A stretch of 64,000 nucleotides of DNA, from the NCBI GenBank assembly GCA_030704615.1, contig CM060731.1, forward strand, positions 19,838,001-19,902,000. Reading direction: 5' to 3'. Shown one piece after another: positions 12,306 to 24,893 of this stretch. This DNA is from Takakia lepidozioides. Lineage: Eukaryota; Streptophyta; Takakiopsida; Takakiales; Takakiaceae. The position numbers and the translations under genes are program-made. How positions within the stretch are numbered: position 1 is the stretch's first letter; each line of letters begins with the position of its first letter. The notes below the pieces were generated by a model. The model ran no database searches. It had not been told where the DNA came from and was given only the letters and a program-made list of their open reading frames with translations.

Positions 12306-14385
12306 TGGTCTTAACTGCCTGGGGAGCTTCTTATAAATCTAATCAGATCGGAAGTGCCCTTGTTAGCTGGCAGCAGCCAGCCCCAGACAGCTGGCCACTC
12401 TACCACACCCGAGCCACACCCACACATCAAATTCTTTCTTAGAGTCACGGTGCTGTCCAGCGATTGGAAGTGGTGCATAGGTGTGCAGCTATAGTTAGTG
12501 TGTGAATACCACTGCATAGCATTCGTGACAGATTTTCGCAGGTAAATTGCATTACTGTAAAGTAGACTCTAGTGCAATATGATCTCTTGCATGCAGACGG
12601 TGGAAACAGATTCTCACAATTTTTCTGTGCCTGTAGAAAGCTGACCAGTCAATGTCACGGATGGCACTAGAAGGTCCAAATTTTTAGATTACATCATAAA
12701 AGTTGTCAATTATTTTGACCCATACCACAGCATTGGAAGCTGATGGAAAGCACCGAGTAAAAGCTCAAACCTCAATAAGGTGTTCCTTGGCTTGGTACAT
12801 CTTGCTAGCACTTGTTAATCACATCTTGCAAGGCTACATCAGTGCCATGCAGCCATGTGAGATGCAGTTAAAATGAATACATAAAGTTGAAGAGTGACTA
12901 GTTCATTCTGCACCATATTTGCAGTCAATGATTTGTATTTCAGTCTCTCATTTCCAACTCAAAGTTAAAGAGTGCCTATACCGGTAAAGTCTCTCGCTTT
13001 TTCTCGTGCGACACGGATCCCCCAGCTGCTGGTTTCGCAAGTGCAGGCCAAGTTCCTCAATGTCCATACTCTCCCTCCTTTTGACCATCAAATGATGTCA
13101 CATTGAATCTGAGAAGATCTCAATAGGTTGCACATTGATGGGACATAGAGACCCAATATCTCGGATGATTCCTGAAGATCTATTAGAATGATGATAACCT
13201 TCCAGTATCATCATCATCGCCTCTTACCGTGTACCGAAGTTCTCCACTTATTGAGACAAAAAGGAGACGGAACTAGTTAACACTCCCAGAGAAGATCGCT
13301 TTATGCCTATACTGCAATACAGGAGAACTTAGAAGTGGAGACGGAACACAATTTTTTCTACACGTGCCCTGCCTATACCATTTGAGATCCACATTGGTGG
13401 CTCTTTAGAGACTGTCCCACCTTGCCTGGGCCCTTCAGCTATGAGATCCGAAATACATTGCATCTTATCTACAGGAGGCAGACTCCACCTTCAGAAAGCT
13501 TCCTCGTTACCAGAGTTTTAGGGTTCTTTCAACACCGATTCTTTCTGCTTTCTGTCTCTTGGGCTCCCGCGGACGTCATAAAGCTCTCTCTTTCCTCTTT
13601 TTATTAAGTAGGCTCATAATACAGATCAGGGACAGTACGTTTTCTTGTAAGGAAAAGACCAGAGAGATCTTTAGAGCATCTGATGCACGACCAACTGACC
13701 ATAATTCCATGACAACCTGAGATGGTAGGTCTGGACAGCTGGGAATCCAACATAGGTAACAAAAGAAAAGTTCAGGGCTCGGGCTCCAAGGTGCAGTGGA
13801 CTTTGTATTGTCAGAAAAGTGCACGTATCCCACTTGCTTAAGAGTTTGGAGCCACAGTGGAGAAGACACTCGTTCACGACTGCACGTGGGGCTGGTACTA
13901 CTTAGGCAACCATCGTCATCTCTCAACCCTTCCGAAGTGGGATACTTACTGAGACCTCTCAGATTCCTGCTGTGTGCACCTTGTGGATAATCACTCTGCG
14001 GAATCTGTCATTTCTCAAGTTCCCATGTTTTTCATGTTCTCGCGAATGTGTCGGTTCCCGGGAGGTTCCCATATTGACCTGTGCCAGTCGTTTGAAAATC
14101 TGCTGTTGCCGTTAATAGAGTGGATACATATACATACAACGAGGAAAGTAGCCATATACTCGTAACTCACCTGCTTCAGATCTCTTCATGGAAATTTGGG
14201 ACTTCAGTGACCCACATTTGACAGTGTTGTGATTTTCTTCCCCAGTTGCCGAGCCCTCGTTTTGGGCCTTCCAAAGCCACGCAGTGTGGATACCGCTTCT
14301 CCTTGGTTCTTGTAGCCTTTTTCCACACAAATCAGTACTCTAGAGGGGAACATAGGCAGCTTGATTGGTCGGAGGGTACGGCGAG
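12306..14385. other. 3' flank of protease gene and intergenic DNA
   Basis: Nothing recognisable beyond short frames on both strands. The first few hundred bases are presumably the 3' untranslated region of the aspartic protease. The last few hundred should hold the promoter and leader of the glycine-rich protein gene. No TATA box or terminal repeat could be assigned with confidence. Confidence 0.4.
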
Positions 14386-16018
14386 ATGAAGGATGATGAG
14401 CAGAAAGGCTTGATATGGAGGCTTCCCAAATTGGAGTCAAGGGACTTGGGCAAGCTGGGCCCGGGTTTTGGCTATGGTATTGGCTGCGGCATGGGCTTAG
14501 GGGCAGGCGTTCTTGGAGGTGGGCCTCTCGCTCCCCCCATCTCGTCTTAGCACAGATATTTCAGCATATGCGCATCCATCTTTCCTGTGCCATTGCCACA
14601 TGGGGTTGATGTGAATCCTGGTGATGGAGGACTCGCTCGAAAGCCCTGGTAATGATCAAGGGTCAAGACCAGATTTGTAATCAGAAGGCAGGAATGAACC
14701 TCGATTAACTGCCTTCAGGGCTGAATTGAGTTAGATCTTATTGTAGCTATTCCTTGGAAGCTTGCTGCAAATATCTTCACAAATTCTCTGATTCGGTTTA
14801 TTCTAGTTGACGCTTAAAAATGAGTCGACATTACGTAACCCTGGGTAATGAATCACCGCATTACAGACCTCCATTCAATATCCATTGCTTTGGCTTCTGC
14901 AGATTCCATGGAGCCGGCCTGAGAAACCATTTTAGGTTTTCTGCTGGGATTCGTTGAGTTGTTTTCATCCAGTAAGAAATGCTCGAGGGTGGTCACGGAA
15001 CCTGGACTCAAGGCCAGTCAAATAGCCGATGCAGGGAGCCCATTTAGACAGTCACTAGAGGAAACAATTTTAAAGAAAATTTGTGTAGATGATCTGTCAA
15101 ACGAATTAGAGCCCTTCAATTTTAGACCAAGCTGGAGCTCCTATGTATGTTACCTATGAGTTTGACAGCTACGTCATGAGATCTCATAAACCCTTCTTCC
15201 AAGAAGATACGAAACTTTGGCTTGCTGCGCAGCACAAAATTGTCACCCTCTTACCCCATTCTCAACCATTCCTTTCATAAAGAACAAAACAAGTAACATG
15301 AGAATACCTGTAACTTTTCTGTAGTTGAGAATCTGTCTTGCAGGTGTTGGACTTGGCTTTGGATTTCCAGGCCTGCAGGTTGGGTTTGGATTGGGGGCTG
15401 GCTGCGGGGTAGGATTGGGCTTTGGCTATGGTGTGGGCAAAGGCAGAGCGTATGATGAGTACACAAGACACAGCAACTTGGGCAGGCTACCTAAACGCAG
15501 TAATGGGGTGGCAGGTTCGAGTGGGTGCGTGTTATTTCTCCCTCTCTGTGGACGATATAAAGTCTCTCTCTCTCTCTCAACTGGTTGGTCTTGGCTGTGC
15601 ACTACGGCACTTTTCTCTTGACTCTCATAAAACCTTGTGGCCAGAAAGTTCACAAATGACTGTTATATACTACAGGGACAATTCCTTATGGGTTAGGTGA
15701 GTGAATGTTCGCATGGAATTCCTTCTTCTTTTCTCTCTCATTGGTGCTTTTTCCTCATTACAATGTTACTGGCAGTGCGCAAACCATTGGCACACATCCG
15801 TGTTGTTTAGATTGCTACATCAGCCGTAGTGCATCGTATATCATATGGCATATTTGGGCTAGTTCCATAACCTGCTGGGTGAAAACCCATGAGTGAACCG
15901 GAAGGGTTATGATTTACCTAGGTGTTATACCCTCCAAAGTACATCGCAGCCCACTTTTGCAGGAAACCATCAATATGTGCATGCACTTCTCTCTCTCTCT
16001 CCCTTCCTCCCTCCCTCC

Positions 16019-16049
<31 letters not shown>

Positions 16050-16202
16050 CAGCATGTACTAAAGGATGTGCTCCTTGCTTGCTTCTCAATGCAAGTATAA
16101 TCCAGGGCTGAGATTGGAGCCATGCTGGATGACTTCATCTCCGGTGTGAAAAGAGCATTGGAGGGTCTTCAAGATGTTGGTGAAGGCAAGCGAAAGAGGT
16201 AG
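14386..16202 (+). CDS. Small glycine-rich plant protein of unknown function
   Basis: Three exons: 14386-14518, 15344-15524 and 16106-16202 (phases 1 and 2, GT-AG), giving 136 residues. The N terminus is acidic then basic (MKDDEQKG, WRLPKLESRDLGKLGPG). Residues 28-79 are a glycine-rich run of GxGxG repeats with small hydrophobic residues, interrupted by FPGLQVGFG, followed by GKGRAYDEYTRHSNLGRL. The C terminus (about 105-136) is a predicted helix, EIGAMLDDFISGVKRALEG, ending in a basic GKRKR tail. The conserved layout split exactly at splice sites argues for a real gene. The glycine-rich stretch recalls TGD5 and related land-plant glycine-rich proteins that associate with membranes. That resemblance is from memory and compositional, so no function is claimed. 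Intron 2 contains a CT microsatellite. Confidence 0.75.
15987..16043 (+). repeat. CT-rich microsatellite in intron 2
   Basis: A (CT)n tract with an interrupting CCTC/CCCT block lies in the second intron of the glycine-rich protein gene, about 60 bases before the last exon. It could serve as an extended polypyrimidine tract. Confidence 0.9.
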
Positions 16203-18748
16203 TCAGGAGACAGGATTAGTCTGTCCTTATTGAGGTTCAGATACTACTTGCCGATTAATTGTCAAAGCTCAAGACAGCATGGCGCTGCAAATGCTCAGAC
16301 AATGATGGAAAGTGGCTGTGCAAGCAGTCATCATCACGCAACAGAGTGCAATTAAAGGGCAGCCAGTGTGTGCTCCCGGATGTGGGCCCAAGACCAGCAA
16401 TTGTGCACTATCGTTGAAAAACTGTGAATTGCTGGCTGGAGCGGTAGTGCGGTCAGATCCAGGTTTCTGTAGGTACGATTTCATAATAGAGTACATTGAC
16501 AGGCTTGACAAAATGCACTGAATGGCCACTCATCGTATCTCACTTGTACTTCGGGAACAGGGCTTTTCATGTCCATTTTGTATATAGATGCAGTTTTCTC
16601 CCTTGGGTTCCATCATCTTGAATCGTATAGATTTGGCTTTTGTGTCGTGTCAAAATGCAAAGCTAGGTATTACTACTGTGAGAAGCTTGGCATGGAGAGA
16701 AGTCTAGTGTCACCACAAGGTAACAAGAAGAGTACTTGAAGCATGTCACAAGGCAGCAAAGGAGAGTGGCGGGCGTTCAGGCCTAACTTAGATTTTATTT
16801 CCCACAGGGTTAACTTATCACTGCAATCAGAAAATGAACATTCTGCGTGCACACTGGTTGCTACACTGTCTTGGTGGGTACTAGTCAAGGGAGGTCTTGG
16901 TAGGTCTGTTTTCTCGTTGAGGGATCAAGAACATTTTTAAACCACACTGATTGCTGAAGACGGTTTTCAAAACATGGAGACCATGAAGATTTCCTCTATT
17001 TGAACATGCCCTACGACAATTCCCATGTGAAGCTACCCACTGCTACCAGCATTCACAACTGCATCTTGCCTATGTATGGAGAACCTCCTCTCCTCTACGC
17101 TTTCCATTTGTGATTGCCATACAGTACATGTCACCCAATAGGTTGTGCTGGTGCCGGCTAACCTAGAGCAAGTAGCAGAACGTGTTTGGTTTTTAAATGG
17201 GGTATATTGGTCCTTTTTGACCAGAGACTTACTCTCATTTCTCAGATCACAGTTAGTTATCAGAGCAGCGAGTGATTTCCCTGATCTGCTTTGTCACTCA
17301 GAAAATGTTAGGTAGAAGAGAGAAATGAAATGGTACTTTATGATGTCCATGGGAAGCTGAGCTTATGGGACAAGAGGAAGAAAGAAACAAGGAAAGAGAG
17401 AGGGGCCACAAACAGCCCAAAAGCAATTAGAGCTCAAGAGATTGTCTAAGAGTGAACATGGTAACCTGCCAAGCAATTCTGATCCTTATAATGGAAGACC
17501 TCGAGAGATTGGGTATCCCGAAATAGATAGTTGAATCTCCCATGGATCTCTTAGTATAAAGGGCAGTGAGAAGAAATGTTATTTACTTTCAATTCCCCTG
17601 TAATTCCCAGCCCCAGTGGGGCATAGTCGCTCTTCAGGCTGCACATTCTCCCATCTACCAGTTTCTATCAGCAGACTTTGGGAGCCCACCCTGACCCTGC
17701 CCAATGCACTTAGAAAAGAGGGAGTAATTAGAGAGAGGAAATTTTATTAGCTCAGAATGCCCAGTTGACAAAATAGCAGTTTGGGGGGCATGAGAAATGT
17801 AGTACTCATTGGTTATCCCTGATGATAACAACTCGACGAAACTTGCAAGACACCCAGTTGATAAAATGGCACTACTTGAGAGAGAGGTTGGGGGGGCATG
17901 AGAAACGCATTACTCGTTGGCCATCCCTGTTAATAACAGCTCAACGGAACTTGCAAGAAGCCAACTAATGTGGGATACTAATCTCCCTGGTTGGTTGTGG
18001 AGTAAGATGCAGGCAATAATGTTCTGAATATATATCCCTAGAGCAACTACTTCAGAATCCATATAATATTCCTAAAACCCCACAAGTATGCAACACTTGA
18101 GCCTGACATTCCTACAGCCCTCGTGGACAGCTGAAGACAAAAAACGTTGTGCAAATTTGAGTGTCAAGGACTGGCATTGCCATAATCAGAGGGGAGAGGG
18201 TATCTTTAGTGAAGTCCACCCCCTTGTCCTCTCCATTTTCTGTGTGCCTTATTTACACTTTTGGTTAGGGCTCCTTACTTTGGAATGAGAGAGGGAGAGA
18301 GAGAGGAGAGAGAGGGCCAAAAAAAATAAAAAGGTGGGGGGGGGGGAGTGACTGAGCAGCTGCACTGAACTACAATGTGTTTATAAGTAGTAAACACATT
18401 GCCCTTGATGGGTGGAGACAGATAAAGAAAATAGCACTGTCGTGTCCTAGAAGGCAGAAGCTCATGTTGATATGGACCAGTTATGACTCTTCACACCATG
18501 ACCGTGCTGCATTGAGTTTCTCTACCAGAGTCTCTGCTTTTTTTTTGCTAGTTTCTTTGTCCAACTTGTCCACAATCCTACTAGAGAATGTTCCTTGGGC
18601 GAAAGAAGGGAGAGATACCCTTCCACCATAGCTTTCCCTCCTTTCAATGTAGGCCTATCGCCTCTGAACTGCAGTCTTTGCTCGAGAGACACACACACAA
18701 ACTTTGACCCCTACCACAGTTATTCTTAGGGCATTTGGTTGCTTGGAT
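16203..18748. other. Intergenic with a short tandem duplication
   Basis: No gene recognised. A direct duplication lies at 17760-17852 and 17853-17960; both units run from CCCAGTTGA to GGAACTTGCAAGA or AACTTGCAAGA, and the second has about 15 extra bases (ACTTGAGAGAGAGG). A GA/G-rich low-complexity stretch lies at 18289-18347. No open frame here resembles a known protein. Confidence 0.55.
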
Positions 18749-19138
18749 GCCCGGAATTCCCTTTAAAGCTTGCTTAATTATTTTTACAGATTCTTTCATT
18801 TCTCCGATTCGTACCAAATAACGAGCTAATGAATCTCCTTCTTCTTGCCACTGAATCTGCCAATCCGATTCGTCATAACATTCATAATGATCAACTTTAC
18901 GAACATCCCATTGAACTCCCGAAGATCGTAACATGGGTCCAGATAAACCCCAATTTATCGCTTCTTCCCTACCAACAATACCTATTCCCTCTACCCGTTT
19001 GAGAAAAATGGGATTTCGTGTAATAAGTTTCTCATATTCATCAACTTTTGGTAAGAAGTAATCACAGAAATCTAAACATTTGTCTACCCAACCATAAGGT
19101 GAATCTACAGCCACTCCTATGATACGAAAAAAATTATT
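18749..19138 (-). pseudogene. ndhH: Nuclear insertion of plastid ndhH (middle part)
   Basis: The minus strand encodes about 130 residues of the plastid NDH complex subunit H, from [20 protein letters not shown] through [35 protein letters not shown] and [15 protein letters not shown] to [11 protein letters not shown]. The full protein is about 390 residues, so only the central third is present. The frame is still open, but several conserved residues differ (for example RIIG for RIGG), and both ends run into unrelated sequence. There is no start, promoter or transit peptide. It is therefore a plastid-to-nucleus transfer (NUPT) of moderate age, not a gene. The related mitochondrial nad7 is excluded because the sequence follows ndhH at diagnostic positions. 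Confidence 0.9.
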
Positions 19139-19421
19139 AAGTGTAATGGTCAAGAGAGATGCTGGTATAACAACCAAGCTGGATGACCTGCTCAGACAAG
19201 AGTGCAAAAAGATCCTCAAGAATTTCCCCCCCTCCAGCCACTCCTATCTTGCTATGAAGAAAGCTACAAAGTTTTGTCCATCAGATAAAATCCTTGGATA
19301 TAGAATCTGACCTCATGTCAAAAACTACCAGTCTTCTTTGCTTGGACTCCTGGAGCCTCAGTGCAGAGAGAGAGCACATGCTCTACACCTTGAAACAGTG
19401 GCCTCATTGCCCATAACCTGG

Positions 19422-19793
19422 CTAAGCAGGCTCCGATGTTAGATGTAACAGTCTCCCTCCTTTGACATGTTGAGCCTCCAACTCGTGCACCAAATGTACA
19501 GCATTCTTCAGATGAGAGCGCGTCTCCCAGGTTGATTCAGAATGCGGATAACCCTTCCACTTAACAAGAAATTCAACCCGAGTTTTGCCACGATCTTTTC
19601 GTTCTCGCCGGTCAAGCACAGCTTCTACTTCAAATGCTTTAGGTCCTTTGTTCACTGGCACAGGTGGAGGCCGCGCAAAAGCATAATCACCTCCATCAAC
19701 AGCCGGTATATATGGCTTCAATAGCCATGTGACATTCTTCAAGCCCTCGGGAATGTCAAGATGGTATGTCACCTTTCCCACCCTGTCTTTCAT
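19422..19793 (-). mobile_element. Ty3/gypsy chromovirus fragment (chromodomain)
   Basis: This open frame of 123 codons carries the C-terminal end of a chromovirus polyprotein. A degenerate integrase tail comes first (DRVGKVTYHLDIPEGLKNV, LLKPYIP, matching the usual VSLLKPY context). A chromodomain follows: FEVEAVLDRRERKDRG, VEFLVKWKGYPHSESTWE. Chromodomains of this kind direct integration into heterochromatin. No reverse transcriptase, integrase core or long terminal repeat was recognised nearby, so this is an orphan fragment. Confidence 0.85.
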
Positions 19794-20599
19794 GTTATAA
19801 AACTCCTCATGCCCAGATCAGATAGCTATCTCTGTCGAACTGATACTTCTGGCAACAAATCACAAATTTTCTCTGGTGTGCGTCATATGCCCAGTGTGGG
19901 TGACTAACTTCTGTTTAATTCCAAAATTTTAGCCTGTAGATAGAGTATGAGCTCCATAAGTGTAGACCGCGCAAAGGCTGTCTGCCCCCAGCCCTGAGAA
20001 GGCAGTTGCAAAATGCAGCTTAGGTAAGTGTCCATTGACCAGACAGACGGCGCTCTATGTTAAAAGTACATGTGGAATCTAATGTGTATGCCTGGTCACC
20101 CATTGAGCCTCAACAGAAGAAATACTCATTAATCTCTGCAAGGAAAGAATTTCTTGAACATCAACAGGATCAACAAAAGCATTGTTACAAAGTGGTAAAT
20201 GAATGCATCCAGTAAACATCCCATCTGATGAGGATCCTGCCGATTGAGTCATGGTGTACACAAGTCCAGCTCAACCTTGAAAAAAGAGTCCCCAAAAAGC
20301 TCTTGACATAATTCAGACTACAACTTCTCGCAGCATATGTAGGGAAAATAAGCGGCACATTTGCTGCCAGACATCCATTATTGAAACAACCCAAAAGAAC
20401 AAATCAGAGGCTTTCCGATATTCTGATTCAAAGGGCTGCAATGTGTCTGCATATAATTCAAAATCTATCTGGTGTGCACCTTTTCCAGTTTTGTGTTCAC
20501 ATTTAAGGTGCACAACTTCCCAAGCTCATGCCATTTTGCTAACCTGTGAGACAGCTCTAAGAGGTGGAACACTGGATGAGGCTCTAGTAATGAAACTAG
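19794..20599. other. 3' flank of P5CR, no gene seen
   Basis: Only short open frames without recognisable motifs. The part next to 20600 should contain the P5CR 3' untranslated region. Confidence 0.4.
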
Positions 20600-23500
20600 T
20601 TACTTTGATAGTTTCTCGCCTCGCTCAGTTGCAGCCACAACTGCATTCATGAGCGCTGCCCGGAACCCCCGCCTCTCTAGTTCGTGAATGCCTGCTATGG
20701 TTGTGCCTGCAGAGAGAAAAAACAAGTGAAATAAAAATTGTGCAAACCCAGCAAAGCGTTTCAGGAAAGCCAAATGAGGGTTTGATTCCTAAAGGACCTA
20801 ATGCTCATAAGGGTGTTTGGCAGAGCATTGGTTGACAAGTAGGGATGCTTGAGACTTGCAAGCAAGCAAGCATCATGGCATTGTCTTGTGGACTGTCATT
20901 GTCTTCAAGAGGTCGTCTTGCCATTCATGATTCCAGCCAGATCTGGGAAACTGATAGAAGCAGACTAGGATGTACCTCCAGGCGATGTAACTTCATCTTT
21001 AAGCTGACCAGGGTGCTTCTTTGTCTCCAAGACCATCTTTGCAGATCCCAACACCTGCTATGCCCCCACAACATACTTTCGGAATTACCCGATAAATTGT
21101 GACTGATCATGTAAGCTTCTAGATGGAACTTTGTTTGGTGACACAAAAGGACTGGATATCCAGCTCCTCCCCACCACCACATCCTAACCTGGAGACAGAT
21201 TCCGCTACACATATCGTAGATAATACACATAGCATGAGGCGTCTTTTCAACAGTCGAGCGACTTACACCCAAGGTGAAGTACTGTTGATCTAAATCATGT
21301 CCAGAAATTTTAAGTGGATGATCGATATTGTAGTAGTTTTAAGACTAACCAGCTTGGGGGTACAAAACTGGCTCTTACTGTCTGAGCTGCAAGAGAAAGA
21401 GCAATATCACGGGGAAGGCCTGCAGCCACACCACCATCTGCAAGTGCTTCAATGGCCAAAAACACATAAGCCGGTCCACTCCCGCTGCAAGAAATATCAG
21501 CACCGCCTAAGCATTACTCCTTATAAACTGTGGAATCTTCACAAAAGAATGGATGTCAGTAACATGAAGGGGGCACTCACTGCTCTTAGACTACTAGTGA
21601 ATTTTATTGAAGTTAGGAAGTGATGAAGTACATGATGCACAGTGTACATGAACATGTACCTGAGGCCAGTCACCGCATTCAACAACTTTTCATCAACCAC
21701 ATGAATAGTGCCGATCGCATTAAACAGACTCCTCACAAGATCTGAATCCTCTGACGTTGCCTGTGCCCCTAGGCTTAGGCCTGCCCCAAAACATCAATAA
21801 CAAATTTAAGAAGTCACGCCTATTGTGAGTGGAACAGGAAAACTTAGACAGCAATGCAAAGGATTGCTGCTGCAGAAGCACCTATAGACACCTACACACA
21901 CCCTACTTTTGGCAGGTGTAGTCCTGGCAGTAATAACCGAATTCTCCTACCAATCACATTGTAGGAATGTCTAATCCAGCTTTCATGTCACAACTCTCCA
22001 ACTACATCTGCCTCTGAAGCCTTTAACTTGAAAATTATGCCCCCAGAAGTGTGGGATAAACTCCAGACTTGCAATTGTAAGTAATCGAATAAAACTTTGC
22101 AGCGACTCACAGTCAGACCATCAAAAACAACTAACCTAGTCCACTAATCTCTCCAGCAAGGAACATCAAACGTCTAGTCACCCAATTTCTACTGGAGTGC
22201 AGACCTTTAGAAAGGGAATGCACCTGCAGCCGTCTCACCCACAAGGCACGGCAAATTGGGCATCACCCTTACAACTCTTGCATCTCCTGCCCATTTCTGC
22301 ATGCAAGCCTTTCCCCTTATTGAGCATCACATGGGCTCCACAGATATAGGAGTATCTCGGATGTGTAAACAACTTGAAGTTAATGACCTCAGGAGAAATT
22401 GCAACTTATTAATTGGAGGAAAATTAGTGGTTTTATTACTCGTATCAAAATTTGACTTCCAGAATAGCAGCAAGAATCCAACAGTAATGCAGATCTCGCG
22501 CAAAGATATGTCTTCTTTGTCCAACAGTACATGAGGGAAAGCAGCAAGTAATAGCAGCATGAGATCTGACAAGATCAATGCACCAGTTTATGCTAAATTC
22601 GATAAGAAGAAGCTCAATCATCCTGCCAAGTTTCCAATGACCAAGGCCATTAGGGTTGAACCGATGCATGCATGAAAAATGTCACCCTCCCGCACAGAGG
22701 AACCACAAACCTGCAAATTTCCAAGGCTTATGCCGGCAGCAATAGAAACCAAGAGATGGTTCTTTGTCAAACTCGGGCTGAGCTCTGTCAACACCTTCTC
22801 CACTGCATCCATGTACAAAACAGTTCGTTAGATGCCCATCTCCATCGATAGCATAAAATTCCTTACCCAAGTCTAAACACCCTGCATCGGAAGCTGAAGC
22901 AGAAACGTTTCTTGAGCTTCCAGTCTCCAAAATGGGATTTGAGGGCGTCATCTTGTGCCGGTTCGTCATGACGTGAGCACTTCGGGCACCAGTATTAGAC
23001 GTCATTAAAAGTGACAAGCACGTGCAGGCTGCCACATTGTGGAAAGTGAAGGAAAGCACAAAGTATTGCAAGTTTCTCTGTCCATATTGACCTCACTTGA
23101 TATTGCGCTGATTAATCTCAAGCACTATATTACTGTCAGGAGAGTGGGGGGGACTGCACACACCAACTTGGGGCTTCACGGCGAGTATCAGCACATTGCT
23201 GCTCTCTGCGACCTGTTCCCTCCATCAAAACAAGGCAGATCAAATAAACTGTACTACACAGGAGATGACTCAATTTCAGTCAGAAATTCAGAAATTTTAT
23301 TACGTGCAAAAATTAGTTCACACTTCAAATCAAGAAAAATTAAAAAACCACCCAAACAACCCAACATGGCAGATCGTCCAACTACATGTTCTTCCCCGCA
23401 ATTGGACTTCCCACTTCAGGGGCGTTGAAGGATCCACGAGACGCGTACCTTAGAATTGGATGCGCACACAGAGGCTCCGATACTCTCAAAAACTTGGCAT

Positions 23501-23640
23501 CGACTAGCATTGACGTCGGATGCACTCATGCGCCCAGCGGGCAAGACCCCTGCACGATCCAGGCCCCTGGCTATTGCCTCCGCCATCTGGCCACCTCCAA
23601 TGAATCCCAATCGCGTGCTCGCTGCCGCATCGATCCCCAT
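20600..23640 (-). CDS. P5CR: Pyrroline-5-carboxylate reductase
   Basis: Catalyses the last step of proline synthesis, NAD(P)H-dependent reduction of 1-pyrroline-5-carboxylate. In transcription order the exons are 23449-23640, 23164-23203, 22711-22802, 22224-22296, 21660-21780, 21379-21484, 20976-21054 and 20600-20706, encoding 269 residues. All junctions are GT-AG and keep frame. The Rossmann motif [16 protein letters not shown] is at residues 11-26, [12 protein letters not shown] spans exons 2-3, [14 protein letters not shown] ends exon 3, RVMPNLP lies in exon 4, [20 protein letters not shown] crosses exons 5-6, and [18 protein letters not shown] crosses exons 7-8. Start: ATG at 23640 in a GCCATGG context; no upstream in-frame ATG was seen. 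Exon 2 has only 40 bases. No transit peptide is evident, suggesting a cytosolic enzyme. A hAT element lies 417 bp upstream of the start codon. Confidence 0.95.
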
Positions 23641-24056
23641 GGCGACGGTGAGCAGCACAAGGGATCCAAACTACAACCCAGATCCCCCTCAACAACACAA
23701 GAGCCCGGAATCCAAGAGAAATGTGCGCGGGAGATAGAACGAGCCATCGCTCTGCCCTGCCCTTCTTCAACTCCTCGCACGCTCGGGCCGCTGTGGATCT
23801 CGTGAGCAGACATGCGTCTTGTGGCCGCTCACCCTACCCCCCCCCCCCACTCTTTCTTTTCTCTCTGTCTATGTATTTTACTTAGCAGCATAGACAGACT
23901 TTCAGTGACGAATGGCCCAAATGTTCAATATATCTTAAACGTCTTTACGACATTATCACTATAGACGACACTACGTACAGATCAAACACACTTCTCATCA
24001 ACACTGTAAAAAATATGTATAAGTCATACTTGAACCCAAAGTCGATCAATATCTTC

Positions 24057-24885
24057 CGGTGTTGGGCGGTTACCCGCCGAGACCCAGGTTAACCGCTGGT
24101 AACCGGGCCCATTCCTACCGAACCCGACCCGAAACCGGAACCTGCCAATGGGGATCGGCGCAGATCCGAACCGGCGGTTCGTGCTGGGTGTGAGAGCGTG
24201 AGAACTGGCGCACAGGGATAAAAAAAGGTTCTGGTTCTTGAACCCTTGGTGGGCCTTGGCAACATGGCATAACACTAGAGAGCTGGTGGGCTCAGGGCAA
24301 AACTTCTTTAATGCTCTCAAGCTGGTGAGATCCTGGGTTCAATGCTTGAAGGCCATGAGATTCTATGTTCAATGCTTCAGCGACATGACCTGGGGTTCAA
24401 TCTCTAGCTCCATGATATCCTGGCTAAGTTCATTAATAAAATGTTTGAAGATGCCAATACTTGCCAGGTAGCTGAATAGTACTTTCAACCCATAAAATTT
24501 TACCCATTTTCTTCTACCAGTTTATTTAGAGTATTTTTGTTTGTTTTTTTGTGTTAGTGAAAACTAACAAAATCGTTGGATTTTAGTTTAAATATGTGAA
24601 TACATTGCTATTTAATCTACCGGACTGATAAAAAAAATTAAATCTAATTAAATTAAACAAATATATTTTTAATATAGAACCGGAACCTAACCGGGAACTG
24701 ATGGTTTTTTTATCAGCAACTAACCGGTAACCGGAACCGCCCCCATGTTTAAAAGTTGGATCCGGAACTAGACCGGAACCAGCTCAATAAAAAAAAACCG
24801 GATCCGGATCCGGAACCGTCTCTTGAAATAATTGTGGAACCGGAACCGAAGGTTCCTTCACAAATGCAAGAACCGCCCAACACTG
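24057..24885 (-). mobile_element. Non-autonomous hAT element, copy 2 (inverted)
   Basis: The 829-bp element starts CGGTGTTGGGCGGTT (24057-24071) and ends AACCGCCCAACACTG (24871-24885). It is bounded by a perfect 8-bp duplication, ATATCTTC, at 24049-24056 and 24886-24893. Read on the minus strand it is closely similar to copy 1 at 3446-4400, including the GGTTCCGG repeats and the AT-rich core. It encodes nothing. Since the P5CR gene is transcribed leftward from 23640, the element sits in the P5CR promoter or 5' region. Confidence 0.92.
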
Positions 24886-24893
24886 ATATCTTC

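Noticed and set aside
18749-19138. Mitochondrial nad7 insertion
   Set aside because: The sequence follows plastid ndhH at diagnostic positions ([15 protein letters not shown]), not the nad7 pattern.
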